Below the pieces are notes generated by a model. That model had not been told where the DNA came from, did not search any database, and was given only the letters and a program-made list of their open reading frames with translations. From an uncultured Spirochaetales bacterium (GTDB lineage Bacteria; Spirochaetota; Spirochaetia; Sphaerochaetales; Sphaerochaetaceae), in the NCBI GenBank assembly GCA_937902565.1, contig CALFMX010000053.1, positions 1-27,533 on the forward strand: 27,533 bases of DNA, in the 5' to 3' direction. Shown in pieces: positions 7,807-16,281 of the stretch. Position numbers and translations under genes: made by a program. The first letter of the stretch is position 1. The number at the start of each line of letters is the position of its first letter.

Positions 7807-8699
7807 TGAAACACTATATGGAAGCTGAGATTTTGAAGGCAAAGGTCCTCATCGAGGCGATCCCCTACATCCGGCGCTTCGCCGGCAGTACGGTGGTGGT
7901 CAAATATGGTGGGTCGGCGATGGTTGACGAACAGCTCAAGCGCTCGGTGATCCAGGACATCGCGATGCTCAAGTACATCGGCCTGCAGCCGGTGGTCGTC
8001 CACGGGGGCGGCAAGGAGATCTCCTCGCTGCTCTCGAGGCTGGGCAAGGAGAGCGTCTTCATCGACTGCCTGCGGGTCACCGACAGCGAGACCGCCCAGG
8101 TCGCCCAGATGGTCCTCTCCGGTTCGATCGGCAAGGAGCTGGTCGATTCGCTTGAGGGTGAGGGAATCAAGGCGGTCGGTATCAGCGGCAAGGACGGACG
8201 TACCCTCACCTGTTCGAAGAAGCTCGATGAGAAGGGGCGGGACCTGGGCTTTGTCGGCCAGATCGACCGCGTCGATACCACCCTCATCGAGACCCTGCTT
8301 GCCAACAACTTCGTGCCGGTGATCAGCCCGGTGGGCGCCGATAGTGAGGGCAACACCTACAACATCAACGCCGACTACGCGGCAAGTGCGATCGCCGGGG
8401 CGCTCTCTGCACAGAAGCTGATCTTCCTCACCGATGTGGAGGGCATCCTCAAGGACAAGGATGACCCCTCGACGATCCTGAGAAGCCTCAGCCGCAGCGA
8501 GGCGCTCGCCTATATCGCCGACGGGACGATCAAGGGGGGGATGATTCCGAAGGTCGAGTGCTGCCTCGACGGGCTTGAGAAGGGGGTGGAGAGCGTTCAC
8601 GTCCTCGATGGACGGCTGCCGCACGCCATCCTCCTGGAGATCTTCACCACTGAGGGAATCGGGACCATGGTCACCGAGAGAGAGGAGGGGGCGCTATGA
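7806..8699 (+). CDS. argB: Acetylglutamate kinase
   Basis: ArgB phosphorylates N-acetylglutamate with ATP, the second step of ornithine synthesis. The 297-residue protein shows the amino-acid-kinase fold motifs: VVKYGGSAM near residue 32, VVVHGGGKE near 62, INADYAAS near 180 and KGGMIPKV near 240. The first 25 residues form an extra helix (KAKVLIEAIPYIRRF) before the first strand. That N-terminal helix is a hallmark of hexameric, arginine-inhibited kinases and is absent from the E. coli enzyme, so feedback inhibition by arginine is likely. ATG 7806 overlaps the argJ stop by one base, and the gene's end overlaps argD by four bases, so translation is coupled. Confidence 0.95.
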   Translation: MKHYMEAEILKAKVLIEAIPYIRRFAGSTVVVKYGGSAMVDEQLKRSVIQDIAMLKYIGLQPVVVHGGGKEISSLLSRLGKESVFIDCLRVTDSETAQVAQMVLSGSIGKELVDSLEGEGIKAVGISGKDGRTLTCSKKLDEKGRDLGFVGQIDRVDTTLIETLLANNFVPVISPVGADSEGNTYNINADYAASAIAGALSAQKLIFLTDVEGILKDKDDPSTILRSLSRSEALAYIADGTIKGGMIPKVECCLDGLEKGVESVHVLDGRLPHAILLEIFTTEGIGTMVTEREEGAL

Positions 8700-9883
8700 G
8701 CGTTGAAGAGGGAAAACACTATCTATTGGACACCTATGCACAGGTGCCGGTCGTCTTTGAGGGGGGTGAGGGGATGTACCTCACTGCCGAGGATGGGAAC
8801 CGCTACCTGGACTTCGTCGGCGGCATCGCGGTCAACGCGTTCGGCTACAAGGACACGGGTCTTCAGAAGGCGATCGAGCGCGTTCTGGAGAAGGGGCTTT
8901 TGCACTGCTCGAACCTCTACTACAACAGCGAGGCAGTCAAGGCGGCCAAGGGCCTGACCGCCCTCGCCTCCATGGATCGGGTCTTCTTCTGCAACAGCGG
9001 GGCGGAGGCCAATGAGGCGGCCCTCAAGCTTGCACGCAAGTTCGGCAACCTCCACGATCCCAAGCGGAGCGAGATCATCTCGATGGTCGACTCCTTCCAC
9101 GGGCGCACCTACGGTGCCATCACGGCAACGGGACAGCCCAAGTACCATGCCAACTTCGATCCGCTTCCGTCGGGGTTCGCCTATGCACGCTTCAACGACC
9201 TCGACTCGGTCAAGGCACTGGTGAGCGACAAGACGTGTGCCATCATCGTCGAGCCGATCCAGGGGGAGGGGGGCATCATCCCCGCCGATCACGCCTTCCT
9301 CACGGGGCTGAGGGCCCTCTGTGACGAGAGGGACCTGCTGCTCATCTTCGATGAGGTGCAGACGGGCATGGGTCGCAGCGGCAAGCCGTTCGCCCACCAG
9401 GTCTACGGTGTGAAGCCCGATGTGCTCACCACGGCAAAGGCGCTTGCCGGGGGTATCCCCGCCGGGGCGATGATGACAACAGGCAGGGCCAACACCGTCT
9501 TCAAGCCGGGCGACCATGCATCCACCTTCGGGGGCAATGCGCTTGCGGCAGCCGGCATCAACGAGATGGTCAGCCGCCTCTCTGATGCCTCCTTCTGTGA
9601 CCACGTCAGCGAGATGGGGGCGTACCTCCATCAGGGGCTGGAGGCACTGGTTGCCGCTCACCCCGATCTCTGTACCACCACCCGGGGCATGGGCCTGATC
9701 CAGGGGGTTGTCCTCTCTGTCCCTCCCCGCACCGTCGTCGATGGCTGCTTCGCCAAGGGCCTTTTGGTCCTGAGCGCAGGGGCCAACGTGCTGCGCTTCG
9801 TGCCCCCCCTGGTGGTGGGGAGAGCGGAGATCGACTCGGCCCTGGCCATCGTGGATGAGGTGCTCGCTCAATTGCAGCAGTAA
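8696..9883 (+). CDS. argD: Acetylornithine aminotransferase
   Basis: ArgD is a class III PLP-dependent aminotransferase that converts N-acetylglutamate semialdehyde to N-acetylornithine with glutamate as donor. The 395-residue length is typical. Seen motifs are FCNSGAEANEAALKLAR (about 100-116), SFHGRTYGA (about 138), IVEPIQGEGG (about 185), LIFDEVQTGMGR (about 215-226, with the cofactor-binding Asp) and TTAKALAGG with the PLP-binding Lys248. ATG 8696 lies in an ATGA overlap with argB. It is the last gene of the operon: a strong terminator hairpin starts 26 bp after the stop. Some ArgD enzymes also serve lysine synthesis, which cannot be judged here. Confidence 0.94.
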   Translation: MSVEEGKHYLLDTYAQVPVVFEGGEGMYLTAEDGNRYLDFVGGIAVNAFGYKDTGLQKAIERVLEKGLLHCSNLYYNSEAVKAAKGLTALASMDRVFFCNSGAEANEAALKLARKFGNLHDPKRSEIISMVDSFHGRTYGAITATGQPKYHANFDPLPSGFAYARFNDLDSVKALVSDKTCAIIVEPIQGEGGIIPADHAFLTGLRALCDERDLLLIFDEVQTGMGRSGKPFAHQVYGVKPDVLTTAKALAGGIPAGAMMTTGRANTVFKPGDHASTFGGNALAAAGINEMVSRLSDASFCDHVSEMGAYLHQGLEALVAAHPDLCTTTRGMGLIQGVVLSVPPRTVVDGCFAKGLLVLSAGANVLRFVPPLVVGRAEIDSALAIVDEVLAQLQQ

Positions 9884-9908
9884 CACGAAGACCCGTCACC
9901 TACAAAGA

Positions 9909-9948
9909 GAAGCACATGGCAGAGGAATCTGCCCTGTGCTTCCTTTTT
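9909..9948 (+). terminator. Rho-independent terminator of the argCJBD operon
   Basis: A 15-bp stem with a single mismatch (9909-9923 paired with 9928-9942), closed by the four-base loop GGAA, is followed by C and five T residues. It ends the plus-strand arg operon. The opposite strand lacks a good T-run, so it probably works mainly for the arg operon. Confidence 0.9.
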
Positions 9949-9969
9949 GGTCAGGGTATCGAACGTGGT

Positions 9970-10722
9970 CTAGGCGATCGGGTTGCTCAGGGTCCCGAGC
10001 CCCTCGATGGTGATCTCCACCGTATCACCCTTCTCCATAGGACCGATGCCGCTCGGGGTTCCGGTGAGGATGATGTCTCCCGGCAGCAGGGTCATGACGT
10101 GGGAGAGGTAGCTGACGAGATAGGGGACGGTGAAGATGAGGTTCTTTGTATTGGAGGATTGCCTGAGCTCCCCGTTGACCCGGCTCTCGATGGCAAGGTT
10201 AGAGGGGTCGACCTCGTCGCTTATGAACGGCCCGAAGGGGCAGAAGGTATCGAAGCCCTTGGCTACCGTCCATTGCCCCTGCTTGGGTTGCAGGTCGCGT
10301 GCCGTCACATCGTTGGCGATGGTGTAGCCGAGGATGTAGGAGAACGCCTCCTCGGTGGACACGAAGTGCGCCTCCTTCTTGATGACGACGCAGAGCTCAG
10401 CCTCATAGTCGAGGCGGCTGCACATCTTAGGCTTGATGATGCGCTCCCCCGGTCCGAGCGCTGTGGTCGAGGGCTTGAGGAAGACCACCGGGGTGTCGGG
10501 GATGGCGAGCTGGAGCTCCTCTGCGTGGTCACGGTAGTTGAGCCCGATGCAGATCGCCTTGGAGAAGTCGGTGGGGGCGAGGAGGTGGGCGCCTTCGAGG
10601 GGGACGACCTGGCCGGTCCTCCTGAACTCCTCAAAGGGGGTGGTGTCGATGATGTGGATCTGATCCTCTGTGAGGATCCCGTATCGAGTGAGGCCATCAG
10701 ATAGGAGACGTACGTATTTCAT
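9970..10722 (-). CDS. Fumarylacetoacetate hydrolase (FAH) family protein
   Basis: This 250-residue soluble enzyme has the C-terminal FAH fold. Motifs are CIGLNYRDHAEEL (about 57-69), the metal-binding DYEAELCVVI block (about 104-113) with the Glu-x-Glu pair, ANDVTARDLQ (about 136), a QWTVAKGFDTFCPFGP segment (about 149-164) and TGTPSGIG (about 220). Members act as acylpyruvases, oxaloacetate decarboxylases or hydratase/isomerases on beta-keto acids, with Mg2+ or Mn2+. The exact substrate cannot be chosen from sequence. The start codon overlaps the stop of the upstream M20 hydrolase gene (ATGA), so the two are co-translated and may act in one degradation route. Confidence 0.88.
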   Translation of the reverse strand: MKYVRLLSDGLTRYGILTEDQIHIIDTTPFEEFRRTGQVVPLEGAHLLAPTDFSKAICIGLNYRDHAEELQLAIPDTPVVFLKPSTTALGPGERIIKPKMCSRLDYEAELCVVIKKEAHFVSTEEAFSYILGYTIANDVTARDLQPKQGQWTVAKGFDTFCPFGPFISDEVDPSNLAIESRVNGELRQSSNTKNLIFTVPYLVSYLSHVMTLLPGDIILTGTPSGIGPMEKGDTVEITIEGLGTLSNPIA

Positions 10723-11912
10723 GAGCCCATCATAGCAGATGAATCGGCCTTTGACAGCAGTGTTTCGATCAAAATGAGGTAGCCGTGGTATGCGGTCTCG
10801 AGCTCCTCGACGGTGATGTACTCATTGGCGGTGTGGGCCATCTCCTCGCTTCCCGGGCCGAACCCGATGGTGGGGATGCCAAGGGAGGCGGCATAGCAGC
10901 TGGCGTTGGTGCAGAAGCGATAGTGAGAGAGGGTAGCGGGGATGCCATGTGTGTTGAGCGCTTCAAGGCTTTGGCGGACCACCGGATGGTCGTCATCCAT
11001 GAGCCAGGCGCCAAAGTAGCGGAGGGCCTCGATAGGATGGCCGGTGTAGCTCTCCATCCGCCCGGTCGTGAAACCTACCGACGCCTTGACTGAGGGGCAG
11101 GATGCGATAACGGCCTCAAGGGGGGCGAGGACCGCCTCCTGGCTCTCACCGACAAGGAGGCGGCGGTCGAAGGTGACCGTGCAGCGGTCGGGGATCACCG
11201 AACGGCCTGGGTAGGGGTTGCTGATGATATCGGTGGCCACGAGGATGCCCTGTCCGAGGATCGGGCAGGAGGGGACGGGGAGGGAGAGGATCTCGGGGAG
11301 GATCCGGCTCATCGCCTCGATGGCATTGGTGCCTGAGGCGGGGCTGGAGGAGTGGCAGCTGGAGCCGTAGGTGGTCAGCGTGATCTCGGCCCGTCCACGC
11401 TGGCCTCGCTTGAGGTTGAGCTCGCTCGCCTCCCCGATGATGACCACATCGGCGTGGGTGCGCTCTGCGATGGAGCGGGCTGCATACCCCTCGAAGCACT
11501 CCTCGCAGACGGTGCAGGAGACGCTCACCGAACCGGCAAAGTCGTCTCCATGGATCTCCTTGAAGCGGGCAACCGCCCTGATCATCGCTGCAGCCGCCCC
11601 CTTCATGTCAGCCGCGCCTCGCCCATAGATCCTCCCCTCGTGGAGCGTCGCACCGAAGGGGTCGACGTGCCATGAGTCGGGGTTATCGACACCCACGGTG
11701 TCGATGTGGCAGTCGAGCAGGAGGTTGAGACCGGCTCGCTTGCCGAAGATCGAGCCGGTGACACTGCCGACTTCATCGACGAAGATCTCGTCGTAGCCAA
11801 GATTTTCCATCGTCTCTCGTATGAAGGTGACGATCGGCTCTTCTCCTGCCGAAGGACTGGGGATCCTGATCAGATCCTGGGTAAGGGTGATGAGGGGGTC
11901 TGTGGTGGTCAT
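10719..11912 (-). CDS. M20-family metallohydrolase, YgeY-like
   Basis: This is a 397-residue amidohydrolase/peptidase of the M20 (ArgE/DapE) clan. The di-zinc site is visible: CHIDTVGV with His and Asp, GRGAADMKG with the bridging Asp, CEECFEG with the catalytic Glu pair, GEASELN, and a late His in EMAHTANEY. The arrangement and the GQRGRAEI block resemble the YgeY family found with selenium-dependent purine catabolism genes. No other such gene is nearby, so that role is not claimed. The frame is open to an ATG at 11930, but ATG 11912 (MTTTDPLITLTQDLIRIPS) fits the family start better; neither has a clear ribosome site. The stop overlaps the FAH gene start. Annotations such as succinyl-diaminopimelate desuccinylase or acetylornithine deacetylase are also possible. 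Confidence 0.85.
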   Translation of the reverse strand: MTTTDPLITLTQDLIRIPSPSAGEEPIVTFIRETMENLGYDEIFVDEVGSVTGSIFGKRAGLNLLLDCHIDTVGVDNPDSWHVDPFGATLHEGRIYGRGAADMKGAAAAMIRAVARFKEIHGDDFAGSVSVSCTVCEECFEGYAARSIAERTHADVVIIGEASELNLKRGQRGRAEITLTTYGSSCHSSSPASGTNAIEAMSRILPEILSLPVPSCPILGQGILVATDIISNPYPGRSVIPDRCTVTFDRRLLVGESQEAVLAPLEAVIASCPSVKASVGFTTGRMESYTGHPIEALRYFGAWLMDDDHPVVRQSLEALNTHGIPATLSHYRFCTNASCYAASLGIPTIGFGPGSEEMAHTANEYITVEELETAYHGYLILIETLLSKADSSAMMGS

Positions 11913-11953
11913 ACGTCCATGGTAGGCCATTGAGAGGACAAGTCAAGCGCATC

Positions 11954-11982
11954 TTGACCGATTGTATCCCCTCTGTTCAAAT
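11954..11982 (+). promoter_or_regulatory. Candidate promoter of the VOC gene
   Basis: TTGACC (11954-11959) is followed after 17 bp by TCAAAT (11977-11982), a moderate match to sigma70 boxes with exact spacing. It lies 26 bp before the GTG start at 12008, in the short divergent gap with the M20 gene. Confidence 0.45.
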
Positions 11983-12007
11983 GGAGGGGAAGAGAGGAGG
12001 GACCACA

Positions 12008-12397
12008 GTGAAGGAGATGAAGGATGTGGTGCGCGGGCTCCAGCATATCGGTCTTCCGACAGGAGCGATCGATGAGACCATCGCCTTCTATGGGGCGATC
12101 GGCTTTGAGGTCATCCATGAGAACAGGCACCCCGGAGGGAGGGTCGCCTTCCTCAGGTGCGGCACCCTCGTCATCGAGACCTACGAGGAGGAGCGGACGG
12201 CGGGTCAGGCTGGTGCCATCGACCACATCGCCCTGGATGTCTCTGATATCGAGGCGACCTACGCACTGGTGAATCAGCTCGGCCACCCTGCCCTGGAGGG
12301 GGGTGTGCAGACGCTGCCCTTCTTTGAGCGGGGGGTGAGCTTCTTCACTATTGAGGGGCCGAACAGGGAGAAGGTGGAGTTCTCACAGTACCTTTAG
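12008..12397 (+). CDS. Small VOC (glyoxalase/bleomycin resistance) superfamily protein
   Basis: This 129-residue protein has one VOC repeat pair: LQHIGLPTGAIDETIAFYGAIGFEV with the first metal-ligand His, RVAFLRCGTLVIETYEE, then DHIALDVSDIEATYALV with a second His and NREKVEFSQYL with the last Glu. These match the two beta-alpha-beta-beta-beta modules that hold a divalent metal. Substrates in the family vary (methylglyoxal, catechols, antibiotics) and cannot be assigned. GTG 12008 is chosen because GAGAGGAGG lies seven bases before it; an ATG at 12017 is an alternative. The last 50 bp overlap the 3' end of the convergent signalling gene. Confidence 0.8.
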   Translation: MKEMKDVVRGLQHIGLPTGAIDETIAFYGAIGFEVIHENRHPGGRVAFLRCGTLVIETYEEERTAGQAGAIDHIALDVSDIEATYALVNQLGHPALEGGVQTLPFFERGVSFFTIEGPNREKVEFSQYL

Positions 12398-15305
12398 GGC
12401 TGCCCGGCTCTGAGAGAGGGGGCTGGCTGTTGGGGAGGACGACATCGTCGATGAATCGCTGCACCAGGGCCGGGTCGAAGTAGCTGAGCTCATCGTCGAG
12501 CAGGGTGCGGCACGCCGACTCCTCGTCTCCATCGAGCGCCTCAAGCGCATCGACAAAGGCGTTTGCTATGGCGAGCACCTGGGCGGAGCGGGGGATGAGG
12601 CTGCCTTTGAGTCCCTGGGGATACCCCCTGCCGTCCCAGCGCTCGTGGTGGTGGAGCACTGCCCGGGCGATGAAGGAGTAGTCGGGTACCGAGCTGAGGA
12701 TATTGTACCCGATCTCCGCGTGGCGCTGGATCTCGATCAGCTCGCTCCCGGTCAATTCATCCGGGGGTTTCTCCAGGAGTGTCGGATCGATGGCGATGCG
12801 CCCAATATCGTGGTAGAGGCCGGCAAGGTGCATCTGGTCCACCGCATCATGTGGGTAGCCGAGGGTGCGGGCAAACTCACGGCAGTAGAAACCGACCTGT
12901 TGGCAATGGTCGCTGAACTCCGGGTGTTCTTCGAAGAGCCGATCGAGGACCGCCGTGATCAGCGCCTTCTTGAAGCTCAGGTTGATCCCCAGCTTGTTCT
13001 GGTACATCACATCCTCGGCTTGCTTGAAGATCGCCTCGTAGGGGGCCTCGCCATCCTCCTTGGTCGCATGGCCGAAACTCATCGACACGGGTACATCGTG
13101 GACATGGATGGGGGCGAGCAGCGTGATGCATCGGTTGATGACCGCCACCGCCTCCTCCTCACTACTGTTGGGCAGCAGGATGACAAACTCATCGCCGCCG
13201 ATGCGGCTGATGACCGCTTTGGCAGGGGATGCATCGGTGAGCGCCTTGACTGCCGTCTGGAGCAACGTGTCACCGGCATCGTGGCCGAAGGCATCATTGG
13301 TGAGTTTCAGGCCGTTCACATCGGCGATGATCAGGGAGAGCGGGTAGTGGGCAGCGCTGTCGAGCTCCCTCTTGCTCTGGTCGTAGAATCGCCGGTTATG
13401 GAGGCCGGTCAAAGGATCGACGTAGCTGAGGTTGAGGATCTCCTGCTGCCGCTTGCGCTCTTCGGTGACGTCACGCATGATGATGACCACGCCGGCGATC
13501 TCCCCGTTGTCACCGATGATCGGGGTTGCCTTGCCTGCGGCATAGACCTGGATGCCATCACGCGACACCAGGGTGGTCCACTCGTTGCTGGTGGTGCTGG
13601 CACGCTCTGTCATGACCTGCTCAAAGGGGGATGTCAATCGCTTCCCATCCCGGGAGGAGAAGATCCGCAGCACCGTGTCGACATCCTTGCCCCGCGCTTC
13701 GCTGTTCTCCCACCCTGTCAGGCTCTCTGCCGTCGGGTTCATGAACTGTACGGTGCCCCTGCCGTCGGTGGTGATGACCCCATCGGCGATATTGAAGAGG
13801 GTGGCCTTGACCAGCCGCCGCTCCTCTCCCAGCTGGGTTTCGAGGACGCGCTCCTGGGTGATGTCATCCAGGATCATGGCAAAGTAGCCGATCTGGGGGC
13901 AGTAGGAGGAGATCCGGAAGAATCGGTTTGAGAGGGAGCTGTAGATCTCGAAGTTCAGCGACTCGCCGGTGAGGGCGACCTGCCCGTTCTTCTCGATCAA
14001 GGGGGCTGCCACGTCGCCGACATCAAATTCGCTGAGGAGACGGCCGGCAAGCCGCTCTTCAGGCAAGCCGGTTTGGGCATGGAAGTTGTTGTTGAAGCGC
14101 AGCATCTGGTAGTCGACGGGCACCCCCTCCCCGTCGACGATGATCTTGCAGTAGACGAAGCCCTGGTTCATCGTATCGAGGAGCTTGCGACTCTCCTCCT
14201 CCTGCTGCTTGAGCTCTTCGGCTCCCTTGACCCGTTCGCTGATATCGGTATGGGTGCCGATCATCAGGAGGGGGTTGCCCTCCTCATCCCAGCTGATGAT
14301 CTTGCCTTGGTCGAGGACCCACACCCAGTGCCCATCCTTGTGCTTGAGGCGGATGTCAGCGCTATAGAACTCGATCTCCTTGTGAAGGAGCTCCTCAGTC
14401 CTCTGCATGATGAGCGGAAGGTCATCGTGGTGGACCAAGCGCTTGACCGTCTCGGTAGTGCAGGGCTCACACTCCTGCCTGCTATACCCGATGTTGGCTG
14501 CAAGCTGGTCGTTGATCACCAAGGCGCCGGTGGGGATGTCCCACTCATAGGTGCCCAGGTTCGTCCCCTCGATCACCATGGCGAGGCGGTCGCCGGTGAT
14601 ACGGAGCTGCTCCCGGTCATTCTTCTGTTGTTGCTTGTAGCGCTCGAGGCGGAGTGTGGTGTAGAGGCCGGAGAGGAAGGTGACCAGGATGAGGACGATG
14701 GGGGCGATGATGGTCGTCCTGCGGTCGATGGCAGCCAGGCGTTCGACCTCGAGGCGACGGGCCAGGAGCTCATTGTGCTGCCGCTCCTCAAAGTCAGCTA
14801 TGATCGAGGAGAGTTCATCGCTGGTGGTGCGCGATACATCCATCAAGGCGGAGTAGCGGCGCTGCTCTTCTGCGCTGATCCCCGCTCTGTCCGGGGGGCG
14901 CAGGGCGAGCAGGGGGGTGACTGCATCAGCGATGAAGCGCTCGAAGTCGTCCTGGATCGTGGTCAGCAGCGCCCACTCGACCGATGAGTCATCGAAGCGT
15001 GAGAGGAGGACGAGGTTCTGGTTGCGGAAGGCCCGGGCATTGTTCTGCAGTGCGTTGTAGTAGCGCTCCTCGGCGGTGAGCAGATAGCCGCGTTCACAGA
15101 GACGGACCCCGGTGAGGCTCGAGGAGAGGGTTCTGGTGTTGTTGACGATCTCGTAGGTCTCATGCAGTTTCTGGCTCATGGCAACGATACGGTTGCTCAT
15201 CGCCACCTTGCCATACCCTGCAGATGTCAGGGTGATGAGGACGAGTACCATGGAGTAGAAAAAGTGTCGGACAAAGCCCTTCTGATTCTTGATGGCAGCC
15301 TCCAT
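12348..15305 (-). CDS. CHASE3-PAS-PAS-PAS-GGDEF-HD-GYP membrane signalling protein
   Basis: This 985-residue sensor has a transmembrane helix near residues 14-32, a periplasmic CHASE3-like helical domain with the hallmark RGYLLTAEERYY (about 72-83), and a second helix near 200-217. Three PAS regions follow, at about 240-360, 375-490 and 500-620; the third ends GVVIIMRDVTEERKR. GGDEF (IGGDEF at 703-707) and HD-GYP (about 770-950) complete it. The inhibitory site before GGDEF is absent (PAKA). The HD-GYP part keeps His832-Asp833, HHHERWDGRGYP (His885-887) and FDPALV, but HDIGK reads HDIGR, the ligand Asp of the IADAYDA motif is replaced (Asn915 in IANAFVDA), and the usual RPYR segment is missing. 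Phosphodiesterase activity may therefore be impaired. The C-terminal 28 residues are Pro/Ser-rich, and part is encoded opposite the VOC gene. Confidence 0.9.
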   Translation of the reverse strand: MEAAIKNQKGFVRHFFYSMVLVLITLTSAGYGKVAMSNRIVAMSQKLHETYEIVNNTRTLSSSLTGVRLCERGYLLTAEERYYNALQNNARAFRNQNLVLLSRFDDSSVEWALLTTIQDDFERFIADAVTPLLALRPPDRAGISAEEQRRYSALMDVSRTTSDELSSIIADFEERQHNELLARRLEVERLAAIDRRTTIIAPIVLILVTFLSGLYTTLRLERYKQQQKNDREQLRITGDRLAMVIEGTNLGTYEWDIPTGALVINDQLAANIGYSRQECEPCTTETVKRLVHHDDLPLIMQRTEELLHKEIEFYSADIRLKHKDGHWVWVLDQGKIISWDEEGNPLLMIGTHTDISERVKGAEELKQQEEESRKLLDTMNQGFVYCKIIVDGEGVPVDYQMLRFNNNFHAQTGLPEERLAGRLLSEFDVGDVAAPLIEKNGQVALTGESLNFEIYSSLSNRFFRISSYCPQIGYFAMILDDITQERVLETQLGEERRLVKATLFNIADGVITTDGRGTVQFMNPTAESLTGWENSEARGKDVDTVLRIFSSRDGKRLTSPFEQVMTERASTTSNEWTTLVSRDGIQVYAAGKATPIIGDNGEIAGVVIIMRDVTEERKRQQEILNLSYVDPLTGLHNRRFYDQSKRELDSAAHYPLSLIIADVNGLKLTNDAFGHDAGDTLLQTAVKALTDASPAKAVISRIGGDEFVILLPNSSEEEAVAVINRCITLLAPIHVHDVPVSMSFGHATKEDGEAPYEAIFKQAEDVMYQNKLGINLSFKKALITAVLDRLFEEHPEFSDHCQQVGFYCREFARTLGYPHDAVDQMHLAGLYHDIGRIAIDPTLLEKPPDELTGSELIEIQRHAEIGYNILSSVPDYSFIARAVLHHHERWDGRGYPQGLKGSLIPRSAQVLAIANAFVDALEALDGDEESACRTLLDDELSYFDPALVQRFIDDVVLPNSQPPLSEPGSPKGTVRTPPSPCSAPQ

Positions 15306-15425
15306 TGATATGTCTCTCTATGATACTCCCAACAGGGGGCATCCACAACGGCTTCAGATATGAAAGAGGGGATCTCGCGCAGATAAATCACCGTGTGTGA
15401 CATGGAACAAAGGGAGCAGTGGCAT

Positions 15426-15447
15426 ATTAATAGAATTAATTATTAAT
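15426..15447. promoter_or_regulatory. Inverted repeat upstream of the peroxiredoxin promoter
   Basis: ATTAATA (15426-15432) and its exact reverse complement TATTAAT (15441-15447) flank an 8-bp AT spacer. The repeat ends 6 bp before the -35 box of the peroxiredoxin gene and lies in the divergent gap with the CHASE3 protein. It is placed for a regulator. It does not match the PerR or Fur consensus when aligned by eye. Confidence 0.5.
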
Positions 15448-15453
15448 AAGGAC

Positions 15454-15482
15454 TTGCTTTTGTTATAAGATTGTAGTATTGT
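15454..15482 (+). promoter_or_regulatory. Candidate promoter of the peroxiredoxin gene
   Basis: TTGCTT (15454-15459), a 17-bp spacer and TATTGT (15477-15482) give 4 of 6 matches in each box. The predicted start is near 15489, giving a leader of about 40 nt that contains AAGGAG (15513-15518) before ATG 15528. Confidence 0.5.
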
Positions 15483-15527
15483 TAGTCCATGCAAACAAAC
15501 TATTCGAACAATAAGGAGTCAACAAAC

Positions 15528-16205
15528 ATGGAAGAGAATTTGAAACCCGCAGTAACATTACCGCTTATCGGCGACCCGGCACCCGCATTTACCGCTGTGA
15601 CCACCCAGGGGACGATCAATTTCCCCGCTGACTACAAGGGCAAGTGGGTAATCCTCTTCAGCCACCCGGCTGATTTCACCCCCGTCTGTACCACTGAGTT
15701 CATGACCTTCGCCTCGATGTACGAGGAGTTCCAGGCCCTGAACACCGAGCTCGTCGGCCTCTCCATCGACTCGATCTACGCCCATATCGCATGGCTGCGC
15801 AAGATCCAGGAGATCGAGTGGAAGGGCATGAAGAACCTTGAGGTCAAGTTCCCGGTCATCGAGGACATCTCGATGAATGTGGCACGCAAGTACGGCATGG
15901 TGCAGAGCCAGTCCACCACCCAGGCGGTGCGTGCAGTCTTCGTCATCGATCCCAAGGGCATCGTGCGGACCATCATCTTCTATCCTGCCTCCCTGGGCCG
16001 GAACTTTGATGAGATCAAGCGTGTGGTCCTGGCCCTGCAGAAGGCAGACAAGGACCAGGTGGCCACCCCGGCCGACTGGAGACCCGGACAAGATGTCATC
16101 GTCCCGTCCCCCGGCACCTGTGGCACCGCCAAGGAGCGCATGGCCGACACGTCGGAAGATCTCAACTGCGTCGACTGGTTCCTCTGCTTCAAGAAGGACA
16201 AGTAA
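15528..16205 (+). CDS. Peroxiredoxin, Prx6-like
   Basis: The 225-residue thiol peroxidase reduces H2O2 and organic peroxides. The active site DFTPVCTTEF holds peroxidatic Cys54; Arg in ARKYGM and the long C-terminal domain (DVIVPSPGT, WFLCFKK) place it in the Prx6 group common in archaea and anaerobes. Extra cysteines at 198, 214 and 220 match the C-terminal pair used as resolving cysteines in archaeal enzymes, so a two-Cys mechanism is plausible. The frame is open to an ATG at 15489, but ATG 15528 has an AAGGAG upstream and gives the normal family N-terminus. It is transcribed alone: its own promoter with an inverted repeat precedes it, and a hairpin follows. The neighbouring membrane ferredoxin and Crp/Fnr regulator suggest a redox-defence neighbourhood. 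Confidence 0.93.
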   Translation: MEENLKPAVTLPLIGDPAPAFTAVTTQGTINFPADYKGKWVILFSHPADFTPVCTTEFMTFASMYEEFQALNTELVGLSIDSIYAHIAWLRKIQEIEWKGMKNLEVKFPVIEDISMNVARKYGMVQSQSTTQAVRAVFVIDPKGIVRTIIFYPASLGRNFDEIKRVVLALQKADKDQVATPADWRPGQDVIVPSPGTCGTAKERMADTSEDLNCVDWFLCFKKDK

Positions 16206-16231
16206 GGAGAGACACCTTAAAACAGACGTAC

Positions 16232-16260
16232 GAGGGAGAGCGCAGCTCTCCCTCTCTCTT
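16232..16260. terminator. Hairpin terminator between convergent genes
   Basis: A perfect 10-bp stem (GAGGGAGAGC, 16232-16241, with 16245-16254) closed by the three-base loop GCA lies 27 bp after the peroxiredoxin stop and 22 bp after the ferredoxin gene's stop on the other strand. The downstream tract TCTCTT is only moderately T-rich on the plus strand, so efficiency is uncertain. The location suits termination in both directions. Confidence 0.6.
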
Positions 16261-16281
16261 GTGATAAGCCGGCCTCCTCTT

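Noticed and set aside
15426..15447. The peroxiredoxin inverted repeat considered as a PerR or Fur box.
   Set aside because: Aligned by eye with the 7-1-7 PerR consensus or the Fur consensus it does not fit; spacing and half-sites differ.
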